Below are positions 7,909 to 15,593 of a DNA stretch of 24,091 nt, piece after piece; the stretch's first letter is position 1; every line of letters begins with the position of its first letter. The translations under genes were made by a program, and so were the position numbers. This DNA comes from Lachnospiraceae bacterium (GTDB taxonomy: Bacteria; Bacillota; Clostridia; Lachnospirales; Lachnospiraceae). The stretch lies in NCBI GenBank assembly GCA_021153325.1, contig JAGKTQ010000031.1, forward strand, positions 1 to 24,091. Reading direction: 5' to 3'. The notes beneath the pieces were generated by a model. It did not search any database, had not been told where the DNA came from, and saw only the letters and a list, made by a program, of their open reading frames with translations.

Positions 7909-7912
7909 TAAT
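7884..7912 (+). promoter_or_regulatory. Consensus SigA promoter of feoAB
   Basis: TTGACA (7884-7889), a 17-nt spacer and TATAAT (7907-7912): both hexamers and the spacing match the vegetative consensus exactly. Transcription would start near 7919, about 42 nt before feoA. A promoter this strong needs tight repression, which fits the Fur-like box just downstream. Confidence 0.88.
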
Positions 7913-7927
7913 TATGCTTGATATTAA

Positions 7928-7942
7928 TGAGAATCATTTTCA
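7928..7942 (+). promoter_or_regulatory. Fur-box-like operator of feoAB
   Basis: TGAGAATCATTTTCA matches the 7-1-7 Fur consensus TGATAATnATTATCA at 12 of 14 positions. It lies in the early transcribed leader, about 10-25 bases after the predicted start, where a bound repressor would block RNA polymerase. Iron-dependent Fur repression of feo is known in many bacteria; the binding here is inferred. Confidence 0.65.
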
Positions 7943-7960
7943 ACAAGCGAGGAAGGTCCA

Positions 7961-8206
7961 ATGACATTATTTGAAGCAAAAAAAGAGACAACATATGTAG
8001 TAAAGGGACTGTATGTAGAGGAAGCGGTCACGAGGCGCTTGCAAGCACTTGGATTAAATGATGGTACTTGTTTGACTGTATTGAACCGTAAGAAAAAAGG
8101 GGCAATCATTATAAAGGTAAGAGGGACGAGACTGGCACTTGGAAAGCACATTTCTTCCGGCATAGAAGTAAATGAGATAACAGAAGGGGAGAAAGAAAAT
8201 GAATAA
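7961..8206 (+). CDS. feoA: Ferrous iron transport protein A
   Basis: FeoA is a small cytoplasmic SH3-like protein that supports the FeoB iron channel. This one has 81 residues, the usual size. It shows the family pattern: a start with 'LFEAKKETTYVVKGLYVEEA', a short helix 'TRRLQALGLNDGT', and a strand 'AIIIKVRGTRLALGKHISSG' followed by the closing strand. AGGAAGG lies about 6 nt before the ATG. The gene overlaps feoB by 8 nt, so the two are translationally coupled. Transcription comes from the consensus promoter and Fur-like operator just upstream. Confidence 0.93.
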   Translation: MTLFEAKKETTYVVKGLYVEEAVTRRLQALGLNDGTCLTVLNRKKKGAIIIKVRGTRLALGKHISSGIEVNEITEGEKENE

Positions 8207-10193
8207 GAACGAAATTCATGTGGCATTTGTAGGAAATCCTAATTGCGGAAAGACAACACTTTTTAATGCAATCACAGGTTCAAAATTAAAAGTTGCAAAC
8301 TGGCCGGGTGTTACGGTTGAAAAAATGGAAGGAAGTGCGGAATACGAAGGCTTTCATTTAACCTTAGTAGATACACCTGGTATCTACTCCTTGACTTGTT
8401 ACACAATAGAAGAGAAAGTAACAAGACAATGTGTAATGGATGACAATATTGATGTGATTATTAATATTGTAGACGCCTCTTCATTGGAGAGAAACTTATA
8501 TCTTACTATGCAGCTTTTAGAGCTTGGTAAGCCGGTCGTTTTAGCGCTGAATATGATGGATATTGTAGAAGAAAGAGGAATGGAGATCGATCTCCATCGT
8601 TTGCCGGAAATGCTTGGTGATATTCCGGTCGTACCGGTTTCAGCAGCAAAAAGACAGGGACTGGATATTTTACTTCATGCAGTGGTACATCATTATGAAG
8701 AAGGTCCTCATGGTGTTGTTTTGGAATACGGAGAAGAAATTGAAAATAAAATCGCCAAACTGGAAGTAATGATGCAGGCAAGATATCCGGATCATTCTTC
8801 AGCAAGATGGCATGCTATTAAACTATTAGAAGAAGATGAAGAAGTTAAAAAAGAGCATCCAATGTCAGTAACAAATGTAGTTGACAAAAGCTACGAAAAA
8901 GAAATTATTAGCAAAAAATATGCTTATATTGAAACGATCGTAGCAGAAGTGCTTTTCAGAAAGCAGGGAAAGAAAGCAAATACAGATAAGATCGACAAAC
9001 TGCTTACCCATCCTGTTTTAGGGATACCTATGTTCCTATTAATTATGGCATTTGTATTTTTCCTCACCTTTACGGTAGGCGATGCACTGAAAGGATATTT
9101 TGAGATTGGACTGGATTACTTTTCACAGGTAGTCAGAAATGTTTTAGTGTCAGTACATACATCTGAGTGGTTGATTTCTTTACTTGTTGACGGAATCATT
9201 GCCGGAGTCGGTGGAATCTTGACCTTTATTCCTAATATTTTTATTCTGTTCTTAGCACTGGCAATTTTGGAAGACAGTGGTTATATGGCAAGAGTAGCAT
9301 ATGTAATGGATGGTATTATGGGAAAAGTTGGTCTTTCTGGCAAGGCGTTTCTCCCGATGATATTAGGATTTGGTTGCACAGTTCCTGCCATTATGGCAAC
9401 AAGAGCATTAGAAACGGAGCGTGACAGACGTAAAACGATGATGATCACTCCATTTATGTCTTGTTCCGCAAGACTTCCGATCTATGTATTATTTTCGGAA
9501 ATGTTCTTTCCAAAACATTCAAGTTTGGCAGCATTTTCTATGTATGTGATCGGTATGGCAATTGCTATTCTTGTAGCTCTTATAGTAAATAAATTAGAAA
9601 AAGGGCAGGAAAACGATTCTCTTCTTATTGAACTTCCTGAATATAAGAGACCAAATGCAAGAACTATCCGTATTTATGTATGGAATAAATTAAAAGATTA
9701 CCTTTCCAAAGCTGGAACGACGATTTTCGTAGCTTCTATTGTCATTTGGTTTGTACTGAATTTTGGAGTAAGCGGCATGGTAACGGATGCTTCGGAAAGC
9801 TTTGGTGCAATAATCGGAAAATGGTTAGCACCTGTTCTTGCACCTGCCGGACTGGATATGTGGCAGATCGTTGTAGCTTTGATTTCGGGTATTTCAGCAA
9901 AGGAAGTAGTGGTTTCCAGTTTCTCTGTACTTTTTGGCGTTTCCAATGCAAATTCAGCAGCTGGAATGGGTACGATCGTAGCAAATATACAAGCGATCAA
10001 TCCAGAGTTTGGAGCATTGAATGCTTATTGTCTGATGCTGTTTTGTCTGTTGTATGTACCTTGTATTGCTACGGTGGCAACGATCAAAAAAGAGAGCGGT
10101 TCCTGGAAATTTACACTGCAGATGATCGCTTTTCAAATGTTGCTTGCATGGGGCATTTCCACACTGGTATTTCAAATTGGCAGCTTGTTGTGA
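8199..10193 (+). CDS. feoB: Ferrous iron transport protein B
   Basis: FeoB (664 residues) is the membrane importer of Fe(II). The N-terminal G domain has G1 GNPNCGKTT (12-20), G2 threonine in GVTV (37-40), G3 DTPG (58-61), G4 NMMD (118-121) and G5 SAAK (148-151). A helical switch domain follows to about 260. The membrane part then shows two Gate-type halves and the conserved cysteines in GFGCTVPAIMATRALE and FMSCSARLPIYV, which are typical of FeoB. The length is normal for Firmicute FeoB proteins. No feoC follows; a terminator comes directly after. Anaerobic ferrous iron uptake fits the strict-anaerobe context and the iron-rich hydrogenase encoded next. Confidence 0.96.
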   Translation: MNKNEIHVAFVGNPNCGKTTLFNAITGSKLKVANWPGVTVEKMEGSAEYEGFHLTLVDTPGIYSLTCYTIEEKVTRQCVMDDNIDVIINIVDASSLERNLYLTMQLLELGKPVVLALNMMDIVEERGMEIDLHRLPEMLGDIPVVPVSAAKRQGLDILLHAVVHHYEEGPHGVVLEYGEEIENKIAKLEVMMQARYPDHSSARWHAIKLLEEDEEVKKEHPMSVTNVVDKSYEKEIISKKYAYIETIVAEVLFRKQGKKANTDKIDKLLTHPVLGIPMFLLIMAFVFFLTFTVGDALKGYFEIGLDYFSQVVRNVLVSVHTSEWLISLLVDGIIAGVGGILTFIPNIFILFLALAILEDSGYMARVAYVMDGIMGKVGLSGKAFLPMILGFGCTVPAIMATRALETERDRRKTMMITPFMSCSARLPIYVLFSEMFFPKHSSLAAFSMYVIGMAIAILVALIVNKLEKGQENDSLLIELPEYKRPNARTIRIYVWNKLKDYLSKAGTTIFVASIVIWFVLNFGVSGMVTDASESFGAIIGKWLAPVLAPAGLDMWQIVVALISGISAKEVVVSSFSVLFGVSNANSAAGMGTIVANIQAINPEFGALNAYCLMLFCLLYVPCIATVATIKKESGSWKFTLQMIAFQMLLAWGISTLVFQIGSLL

Positions 10194-10213
10194 TTTTTTT
10201 AACAAATAACTTG

Positions 10214-10264
10214 ATTTCCTCGTCTGTTTATGTAAAAATAGAAAAGCAGATGGGGAAATTTTTT
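10214..10264 (+). terminator. Rho-independent terminator of feoAB
   Basis: Thirteen-base-pair stem, 10214-10226 with 10247-10259, containing two G-U pairs (ATTTCCTCGTCTG / CAGATGGGGAAAT). The loop is 20 nt and a run of six T covers 10259-10264. It separates feoAB from the hydrogenase gene. Confidence 0.75.
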
Positions 10265-10321
10265 GCATTATGACGTAAATTTGCCCAGAAATACGAATTT
10301 AAAAAATAGATCGGAGGCAAT

Positions 10322-11806
10322 ATGAGAGGTATAGATACGCAGGTGCGTAAAATGCGACGACGTGTGTTTAAAGAAGTAGCAAATCTTGCTTATACATCCG
10401 ATAATTTAATTAATGATGTAGAGGCATTACCTTATAAAATTGTTGATTATGATGAGCCGGAGTTCCGTGAGAGTGTTTATCGTGAAAGAGCGATCGTACG
10501 TGAAAGAATCCGACTCGCAATGGGAATGAGTTTAAGACCGGAAAATGTCCCAGTACATGCCACACAAGGTATGGAAGAAACAAATATTGCAGAAAAATAT
10601 TATGAGCCACCTCTTATGCAGGTAATCCCGTCAGCATGTAATGCTTGTCCGGAAAATCGTTATGAGGTCACAAATAAATGTATGGGATGTATTGCACATC
10701 CATGTAGAGAAGTATGTCCGAGAAATGCTATTTCTATGGTAAACGGAAGATCCGTAATTGATCAGGAAAAATGTATTAAATGTGGAAAATGTAAATCCAT
10801 TTGTCCGTATGATGCCATTTCTCATCAAGTGCGTCCATGTGCGGCTGCATGTGGTGTAGGTGCGATTAAAAGCGACCACTTGGAGCGTGCAGTTATTGAT
10901 AATGACATTTGCGTGTCCTGCGGTATGTGTATGGTAAGTTGTCCATTTGGTGCTATTGCGGACAAATCTCAGATATTCCAGTTGATCAGAGCATTACAGT
11001 CAGGGAAAAAAATTATTGCTCAGGTAGCTCCGGCTTTTGTTGGTCAGTTCGGACCGAATGTAACGCCTGAGATGTTTAAAAAGGCATTGAAAGAGCTTGG
11101 TTTTGCAGATGTGTATGAAACAGCTATCGGAGCGGATGCAGGTGCGCTTGCAGAAGCAAAGCATTATGTAGAAGAAGTAGCAAGTGGAAAACAATCCTTT
11201 AGTTTAACTTCTTGTTGTCCATCCTGGTCAATGCTTGCAAAGAAATTTTTCCCGGAAACCATTGATAAAATTTCAAATGCATTGACACCAATGGTAGCAA
11301 CAGCAAGAGTGATTAAAGAAGAACATCCGGATGCGGGAGTAGTATTTATTGGTCCATGTGCTTCCAAAAAGCTGGAAGCATCCAGAAGAACGGTTCGCTC
11401 TGATGTGGATTTTGTTATTACCTTTGAAGAATTAGCAGGCATGTTTGAAGCAAAAGGCATTGATCTTGGAACCATTGAGACAGATGAAGTAATGAATGAT
11501 GCTACTGGCGCAGGACGAGGCTATGGTGTAGCTGGTGGTGTTGCAAGTGCCATTGAAGAATGTGTTCAGGAATATTATCCAGATATTGATGTAAATATTG
11601 AACATGCGGAAAGTCTTGCGGAATGTAAAAAAATGTTGATGCTTGCAAAGGCTGGCAAGAAAAATGGCTGTTTGATAGAAGGTATGGCATGTCCGGGAGG
11701 CTGTATTGCAGGAGCAGGTACAAATATACCGATCAATCAGGCTGCAAAAGAATTGGCAGCATTTAAAAATAAAGCAGAAAAGAAACTGCCGGATAAGGAA
11801 GATTAA
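10322..11806 (+). CDS. Monomeric [FeFe]-hydrogenase (probably group B)
   Basis: This 494-residue protein carries a Cys-rich N-terminal region and an H-cluster domain, so it should interconvert protons and hydrogen using ferredoxin-type electrons. Residues about 106-133 hold a CxxC/CxxC cluster region. Two [4Fe-4S] ferredoxin motifs follow: CIKCGKCKSICP (151-162) and CVSCGMCMVSCP (197-208), with RPCAAAC between. H-cluster motifs are L1 TSCCPSW (296-302), L2 GPCASKKLE (344-352) and L3 EGMACPGGCIAGAG (453-466). The cluster ligands C299, C346, C457 and C461 and the proton-transfer C298 are present. L2 lacks the usual Met before Pro and L3 lacks the GGGQ ending, which suggests the less-studied group B rather than the CpI-type group A (my placement, moderate certainty). 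The HydE/F/G maturases are not in this window. GGAGG lies just before the ATG. Confidence 0.88.
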   Translation: MRGIDTQVRKMRRRVFKEVANLAYTSDNLINDVEALPYKIVDYDEPEFRESVYRERAIVRERIRLAMGMSLRPENVPVHATQGMEETNIAEKYYEPPLMQVIPSACNACPENRYEVTNKCMGCIAHPCREVCPRNAISMVNGRSVIDQEKCIKCGKCKSICPYDAISHQVRPCAAACGVGAIKSDHLERAVIDNDICVSCGMCMVSCPFGAIADKSQIFQLIRALQSGKKIIAQVAPAFVGQFGPNVTPEMFKKALKELGFADVYETAIGADAGALAEAKHYVEEVASGKQSFSLTSCCPSWSMLAKKFFPETIDKISNALTPMVATARVIKEEHPDAGVVFIGPCASKKLEASRRTVRSDVDFVITFEELAGMFEAKGIDLGTIETDEVMNDATGAGRGYGVAGGVASAIEECVQEYYPDIDVNIEHAESLAECKKMLMLAKAGKKNGCLIEGMACPGGCIAGAGTNIPINQAAKELAAFKNKAEKKLPDKED

Positions 11807-11829
11807 ATAAAGAGGGAGATAATTGTAAA

Positions 11830-13293
11830 ATGACTAAGATTAGAACAAGATATGCACCAAGCCCTACAGGAAGAATGCACGTAGGTAACTTACGTTCTGC
11901 ATTGTATGAATTTTTGATCGCAAAGCATGATGGTGGAAGTTTTATGCTCCGTATAGAAGATACCGATCAGGAACGTTACGTGGAAGGTGCTGTTGATATT
12001 ATTTATCGTACCATGGAAAAAACGGGAATGATTCATGATGAAGGTCCTGATAAGGATGGCGGTGTAGGTCCTTATGTACAGAGTGAACGTATGAAGACTG
12101 GTATTTACATGAAATATGCCAAAGAACTGGTTGAAAAAGGAGAGGCATATTATTGTTTCTGTGATAAGGAAAGACTGGCAAGCCTGAAAACAGAAGTAGT
12201 AGAAGGCAAAGAAATTACCGTTTATGATAAACATTGTCTTTCTCTTTCCAAAGAAGAAGTAGAAGCAAATTTAGCAGCTGGAAAGCCTTTTGTTATCCGT
12301 CAGAATAATCCAACGGAAGGAACTACAACATTCCACGATGAACTTTATGGAGATATTACAGTAGATAATTCAGAATTGGATGATATGATCTTGATCAAAT
12401 CCGATGGGTATCCGACTTACAATTTTGCTAATGTAGTAGATGATCATACGATGAACATTACACATGTCGTAAGAGGAAATGAATATCTTTCTTCTTCTCC
12501 AAAATATGTGAGATTATACGATGCATTTGGATGGGATGTACCGGTTTATGTTCATTTACCGTTAATTACAGATGAAAATCACAAGAAATTATCCAAGAGA
12601 AGCGGACATTCTTCTTTTGAAGATTTATTAGATCAGGGATTCCTTGCAGAGGCAGTTGTAAATTACATTGCACTGCTTGGATGGAGTCCGGAAGATAACA
12701 GAGAAATCTTCTCTCTGGATGAATTGATAAAAGAATTTGATTATCATAGAATCAGCAAATCACCGGCAGTTTTTGATATGGTAAAATTAAAATGGATGAA
12801 CGGTGAATATTTGAAGGCTATGAATGATGAAAAATTCTATGAAATGGCTTTACCTTATTTAAAAGAAGCTATTACAAAGCCTTTAGATTTAAAGAAAATT
12901 GCAGCTATGGTGAAAACAAGAATTGAAGTGTTCCCGGATATTAAAGAATTAGTTGATTTCTTTGAAGAACTCCCAGAATACGATACTGCAATGTACACAC
13001 ATAAAAAAATGAAAACGGATGAGGCTTCTTCTTTAGAAGTGTTGGAAGAGATTCTTCCATTATTGAAAGAGCAGGAAGACTACAGTAATGATGCTCTCTA
13101 TCAGATGCTCCTTGGTTTTGTAGAAAAGAAAGGCTGTAAGAATGGTTATGTAATGTGGCCGATAAGAACAGCCGTATCCGGTAAACAGATGACGCCGGCA
13201 GGTGCTACAGAAATTATGGAGATCATTGGTAAAGAAGAAACGATCAAACGAGTAGAAAAAGGAATAGAACTTTTAAAAAATGCCGTTAAATAA
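11830..13293 (+). CDS. gltX: Glutamyl-tRNA synthetase
   Basis: This class I aminoacyl-tRNA synthetase (487 residues, normal length) charges tRNA with glutamate. The ATP-binding HIGH-type motif is in PSPTGRMHVGNLRSALYEF near the N-terminus. The KMSKS-type loop is KKLSKRSGH, around residues 255-263. The Rossmann core also shows RIEDTDQER and VVDDHTMNITHVVRGNEYL. The C-terminal helical anticodon-binding part reaches a typical end. GGGAG lies upstream of the ATG. The gene follows the hydrogenase gene by 23 nt and overlaps the helicase gene by 14 nt, so all three may be co-transcribed. In many Firmicutes this enzyme also charges tRNA-Gln; the sequence alone does not settle that here. Confidence 0.95.
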   Translation: MTKIRTRYAPSPTGRMHVGNLRSALYEFLIAKHDGGSFMLRIEDTDQERYVEGAVDIIYRTMEKTGMIHDEGPDKDGGVGPYVQSERMKTGIYMKYAKELVEKGEAYYCFCDKERLASLKTEVVEGKEITVYDKHCLSLSKEEVEANLAAGKPFVIRQNNPTEGTTTFHDELYGDITVDNSELDDMILIKSDGYPTYNFANVVDDHTMNITHVVRGNEYLSSSPKYVRLYDAFGWDVPVYVHLPLITDENHKKLSKRSGHSSFEDLLDQGFLAEAVVNYIALLGWSPEDNREIFSLDELIKEFDYHRISKSPAVFDMVKLKWMNGEYLKAMNDEKFYEMALPYLKEAITKPLDLKKIAAMVKTRIEVFPDIKELVDFFEELPEYDTAMYTHKKMKTDEASSLEVLEEILPLLKEQEDYSNDALYQMLLGFVEKKGCKNGYVMWPIRTAVSGKQMTPAGATEIMEIIGKEETIKRVEKGIELLKNAVK

Positions 13294-15253
13294 TTGCAAT
13301 GAAGCACAGCTTTGTGCCGTAAAGCACTTTCAGGGACCGATGCTTTTAACAGCCGGCCCCGGAAGCGGCAAAACCTTTACCATTGTAGAGAGAATCCGTT
13401 ATCTGATAGAACATTACAAAGTAGAACCATCCAATATTTTAGTGATCACTTTTACAAAAGCCGCAGCATTGGAAATGGAGCAGCGGTTTTCTAAAGCGAT
13501 GAAAGGAACAAAATATCCGGTGAATTTCGGAACCTTTCATGCAGTCTTTTTTCATATTTTAAAACAAGCTTATCAATATCAATTCAACAATATAATTTCA
13601 GAAAAAGAGAAAAGAGAATATGCAACATACGCACTGGAAGGCATTCGCAAAGAAATAGATGAAGCTTTTTTGGAACAGCTTTTCAGTGAATTTAGCAAAG
13701 TAAAGAATAGTGTAGGAGGTATTGCTCATTATCAATTTGAAAGTGGTTTTATGGAACCGGAGGAATTTCAAGCTGTTTATATAAAATATAGAAATATATG
13801 TATTGAAAATAAAAAAATGGATTTTGATGATATGGCATTACAGTGTCTGGAGCTTTTTAAAAGAAGAAAAGAGATCTTGCATAAGTGGCAAAAACATTTT
13901 CCGTTTATTCTTGTAGATGAATTTCAGGATATAAATTCGGCGCAGTATTCTGTAGTGAGTTTGCTTGCAGGAGAAAATAAAAATCTTTTTGTAGTAGGTG
14001 ATGATGACCAGTCTATATATGGATTTCGAGGGGCCGAGCCTGTGATCATGCAGAAATTTCTTACTGATTTCCCAGATGCGAAAAAGGTAGTTTTAGATAA
14101 AAATTATCGTTCGGGAAAGCAGATCATTGAAATGGCAATGCAAGTGATAGAACAAAACAAAAACCGACTGCCTAAAACAATAAAACCAGGAACAGAAAAA
14201 GAAGGGGAAGTTGTGTGGAATGCGTGTCCAAATAAAGAAAAGCAATATGAGAATTTGCTTATAAAATTAAAACAATACCAACAAAACGATCAATTAAAAC
14301 AATGTGCTGTAATATTTCGTACAAATCGAGGGGCTAATTCGTTTAAAAGACTGCTCCAAAAGGAAGGAATACCATTTGAAGGCAAGCTGCAGGAAAATTC
14401 CTTTTGCGAACATTTTATTTTAAGGGACATAGAAGATTATATCCGATTTGCTAAAGGAGAAGCTACGAGGGAAAGAATGTTCCGCATTATGAATAAACCA
14501 TCTCGTTATATCAGCAGGGAAAGTGTAGGGGAAGGAGAAGTCGATTTTTCCCGTATAAAGCAATATTATCGGGATAACCCTCAACAGATCAAGAATCTTT
14601 CAAAGCTGGAAAAAGAACTGAACGAATTGAAAAATATGTCTCCATTTCTTGCAGTCAATTATATTCGGAAAGCAATGGAATATGATCAGTATATCAAAGA
14701 AATTGCTTCAAAAAATGGTACATATAGCATGGAGGAAATCTGGGAGATCGCAGAACAAATACAGATGGATGCAAAAGCTTATAGGAGTACAGAAGAATGG
14801 TTATTAAGCATAGCAGAACGTCGTCAAAATAAAATCTCACAAAAGACAGAAAATAGCGAAAATTCGGGTGACAAGGATATAAAGGATGCGATTTCTGTTA
14901 TAACGATGCATGGTGCGAAGGGGTTAGAATTTGAAACAGTCTTTTTGCCAGACTTAAATGAAGGAAATGTTCCTTATGGAAAACTGTTATCGAGAGAGGA
15001 GGAAGAAGAGGAACGCCGTATTTTTTATGTGGCGTTAACAAGGGCAAAGAGAAAATTGGAACTTTTTTATGTGGAAAACGAAAAGGAAAAACCTTCTCGG
15101 TTTTTCCCTTTCTATTCAGAATCTACAATTTCATCAAATTCTGCATTATCAAGATATTCATCAAAAGCATCTGCAACCATTTCGTATTCATCATCATCAT
15201 CAATGTATTCTAATTCCGGTTCTGCATTGACATCATTTTCGTCTTCGAAATAG
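13280..15253 (+). CDS. UvrD/PcrA-family ATP-dependent DNA helicase with an antisense-derived tail
   Basis: This superfamily 1A helicase unwinds DNA 3' to 5' using ATP, probably in repair. Motifs in order: the N-terminal Q-type region 'LNNCNEAQLCAV', motif I AGPGSGKT (25-32), Ia in VITFTKAAALEM, II VDEFQDIN, III GDDDQSIYGFRGA, IV in LDKNYRSG, V ITMHGAKGLEFETVF and VI RRIFYVALTRAKRKL. At 657 residues it is smaller than PcrA and lacks a clear C-terminal Tudor-like part. The family body ends near PSRFF (605-609). The remaining 45 or so residues are about half serine and are read antisense through the acidic end of the DUF1292 gene. No strong ribosome site is close to the ATG, which overlaps gltX; coupling to gltX translation is likely. 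Confidence 0.9.
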   Translation: MPLNNCNEAQLCAVKHFQGPMLLTAGPGSGKTFTIVERIRYLIEHYKVEPSNILVITFTKAAALEMEQRFSKAMKGTKYPVNFGTFHAVFFHILKQAYQYQFNNIISEKEKREYATYALEGIRKEIDEAFLEQLFSEFSKVKNSVGGIAHYQFESGFMEPEEFQAVYIKYRNICIENKKMDFDDMALQCLELFKRRKEILHKWQKHFPFILVDEFQDINSAQYSVVSLLAGENKNLFVVGDDDQSIYGFRGAEPVIMQKFLTDFPDAKKVVLDKNYRSGKQIIEMAMQVIEQNKNRLPKTIKPGTEKEGEVVWNACPNKEKQYENLLIKLKQYQQNDQLKQCAVIFRTNRGANSFKRLLQKEGIPFEGKLQENSFCEHFILRDIEDYIRFAKGEATRERMFRIMNKPSRYISRESVGEGEVDFSRIKQYYRDNPQQIKNLSKLEKELNELKNMSPFLAVNYIRKAMEYDQYIKEIASKNGTYSMEEIWEIAEQIQMDAKAYRSTEEWLLSIAERRQNKISQKTENSENSGDKDIKDAISVITMHGAKGLEFETVFLPDLNEGNVPYGKLLSREEEEEERRIFYVALTRAKRKLELFYVENEKEKPSRFFPFYSESTISSNSALSRYSSKASATISYSSSSSMYSNSGSALTSFSSSK

Positions 15254-15444
15254 CGATAGAACCACACTTCACCATCATCATTTTGTCCATTTTCATCCAA
15301 AGGAAGAAGTACAATATAATCTTTTTTCTGAACAGTCAATATAGTAATAATGGCACAACTCACAACACTGCCGTCCTCTAATTCTAAATCAACAGTCATT
15401 TCTTCATCAGTCATTTCTTCGTTTTTGTTTACGTCGTTTCCCAT
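15112..15444 (-). CDS. DUF1292 domain-containing acidic protein
   Basis: This is a 110-residue, strongly acidic protein of the DUF1292 family. The family core is visible at about 15-75: a 'MTVDLELEDGSVVSCAIITI' strand pair, 'KDYIVLLPLDENG' and 'GEVWFYRYFEDEND'. A low-complexity Asp/Glu tail follows, ending DEIVDSE. Function of the family is unknown; in Clostridia it is often found among housekeeping genes such as those near RuvX/YqgF and alaS. AGGAGG lies 8 nt before the ATG, and a TATAAT box fits a leader of about 26 nt. The last 142 nt overlap the helicase gene on the other strand, and no terminator is visible between them. Confidence 0.85.
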   Translation of the reverse strand: MGNDVNKNEEMTDEEMTVDLELEDGSVVSCAIITILTVQKKDYIVLLPLDENGQNDDGEVWFYRYFEDENDVNAEPELEYIDDDDEYEMVADAFDEYLDNAEFDEIVDSE

Positions 15445-15477
15445 GTGATATCCTCCTACTTATGAATTTTAGTAGCT

Positions 15478-15508
15478 ATTATAAAGGTATTTTACAAAAA
15501 GAAGACAA
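15478..15508 (-). promoter_or_regulatory. Putative SigA promoter of the DUF1292 gene
   Basis: On the minus strand, TATAAT (15483-15478) is a perfect -10 box. The best -35 is TTGTCT (15508-15503) with a long 19-nt spacer. Transcription would begin near 15471, giving a short leader carrying AGGAGG. Confidence 0.45.
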
Positions 15509-15535
15509 TTTAATCAATAGGATACTGGAAAATAG

Positions 15536-15564
15536 TTTCACGATAGGAAAAAATATGGTAAACT
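15536..15564 (+). promoter_or_regulatory. Putative extended -10 promoter of the GH13-like gene
   Basis: TTTCAC (15536-15541), a 17-nt spacer and TAAACT (15559-15564) preceded by TGG, an extended -10 element. The match is moderate. It sits 30 nt before the preferred ATG at 15594. It also implies that the in-frame ATG at 15462 lies upstream of the transcript. Confidence 0.4.
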
Positions 15565-15593
15565 ATATATATTATTATGGGTGGAGGCTGATT

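Noticed and set aside
10265..10321. Promoter for the hydrogenase gene
   Set aside because: TTGCAT and TTGCCC hexamers occur but no acceptable -10 box is found at 16-18 nt; I could not support a site.
15462..15593. N-terminal extension of the GH13-like protein from an upstream ATG
   Set aside because: The extra 44 residues are not family-like, lack a ribosome site, and would start upstream of the likely promoter; ATG 15594 has GGAGG at 6 nt.
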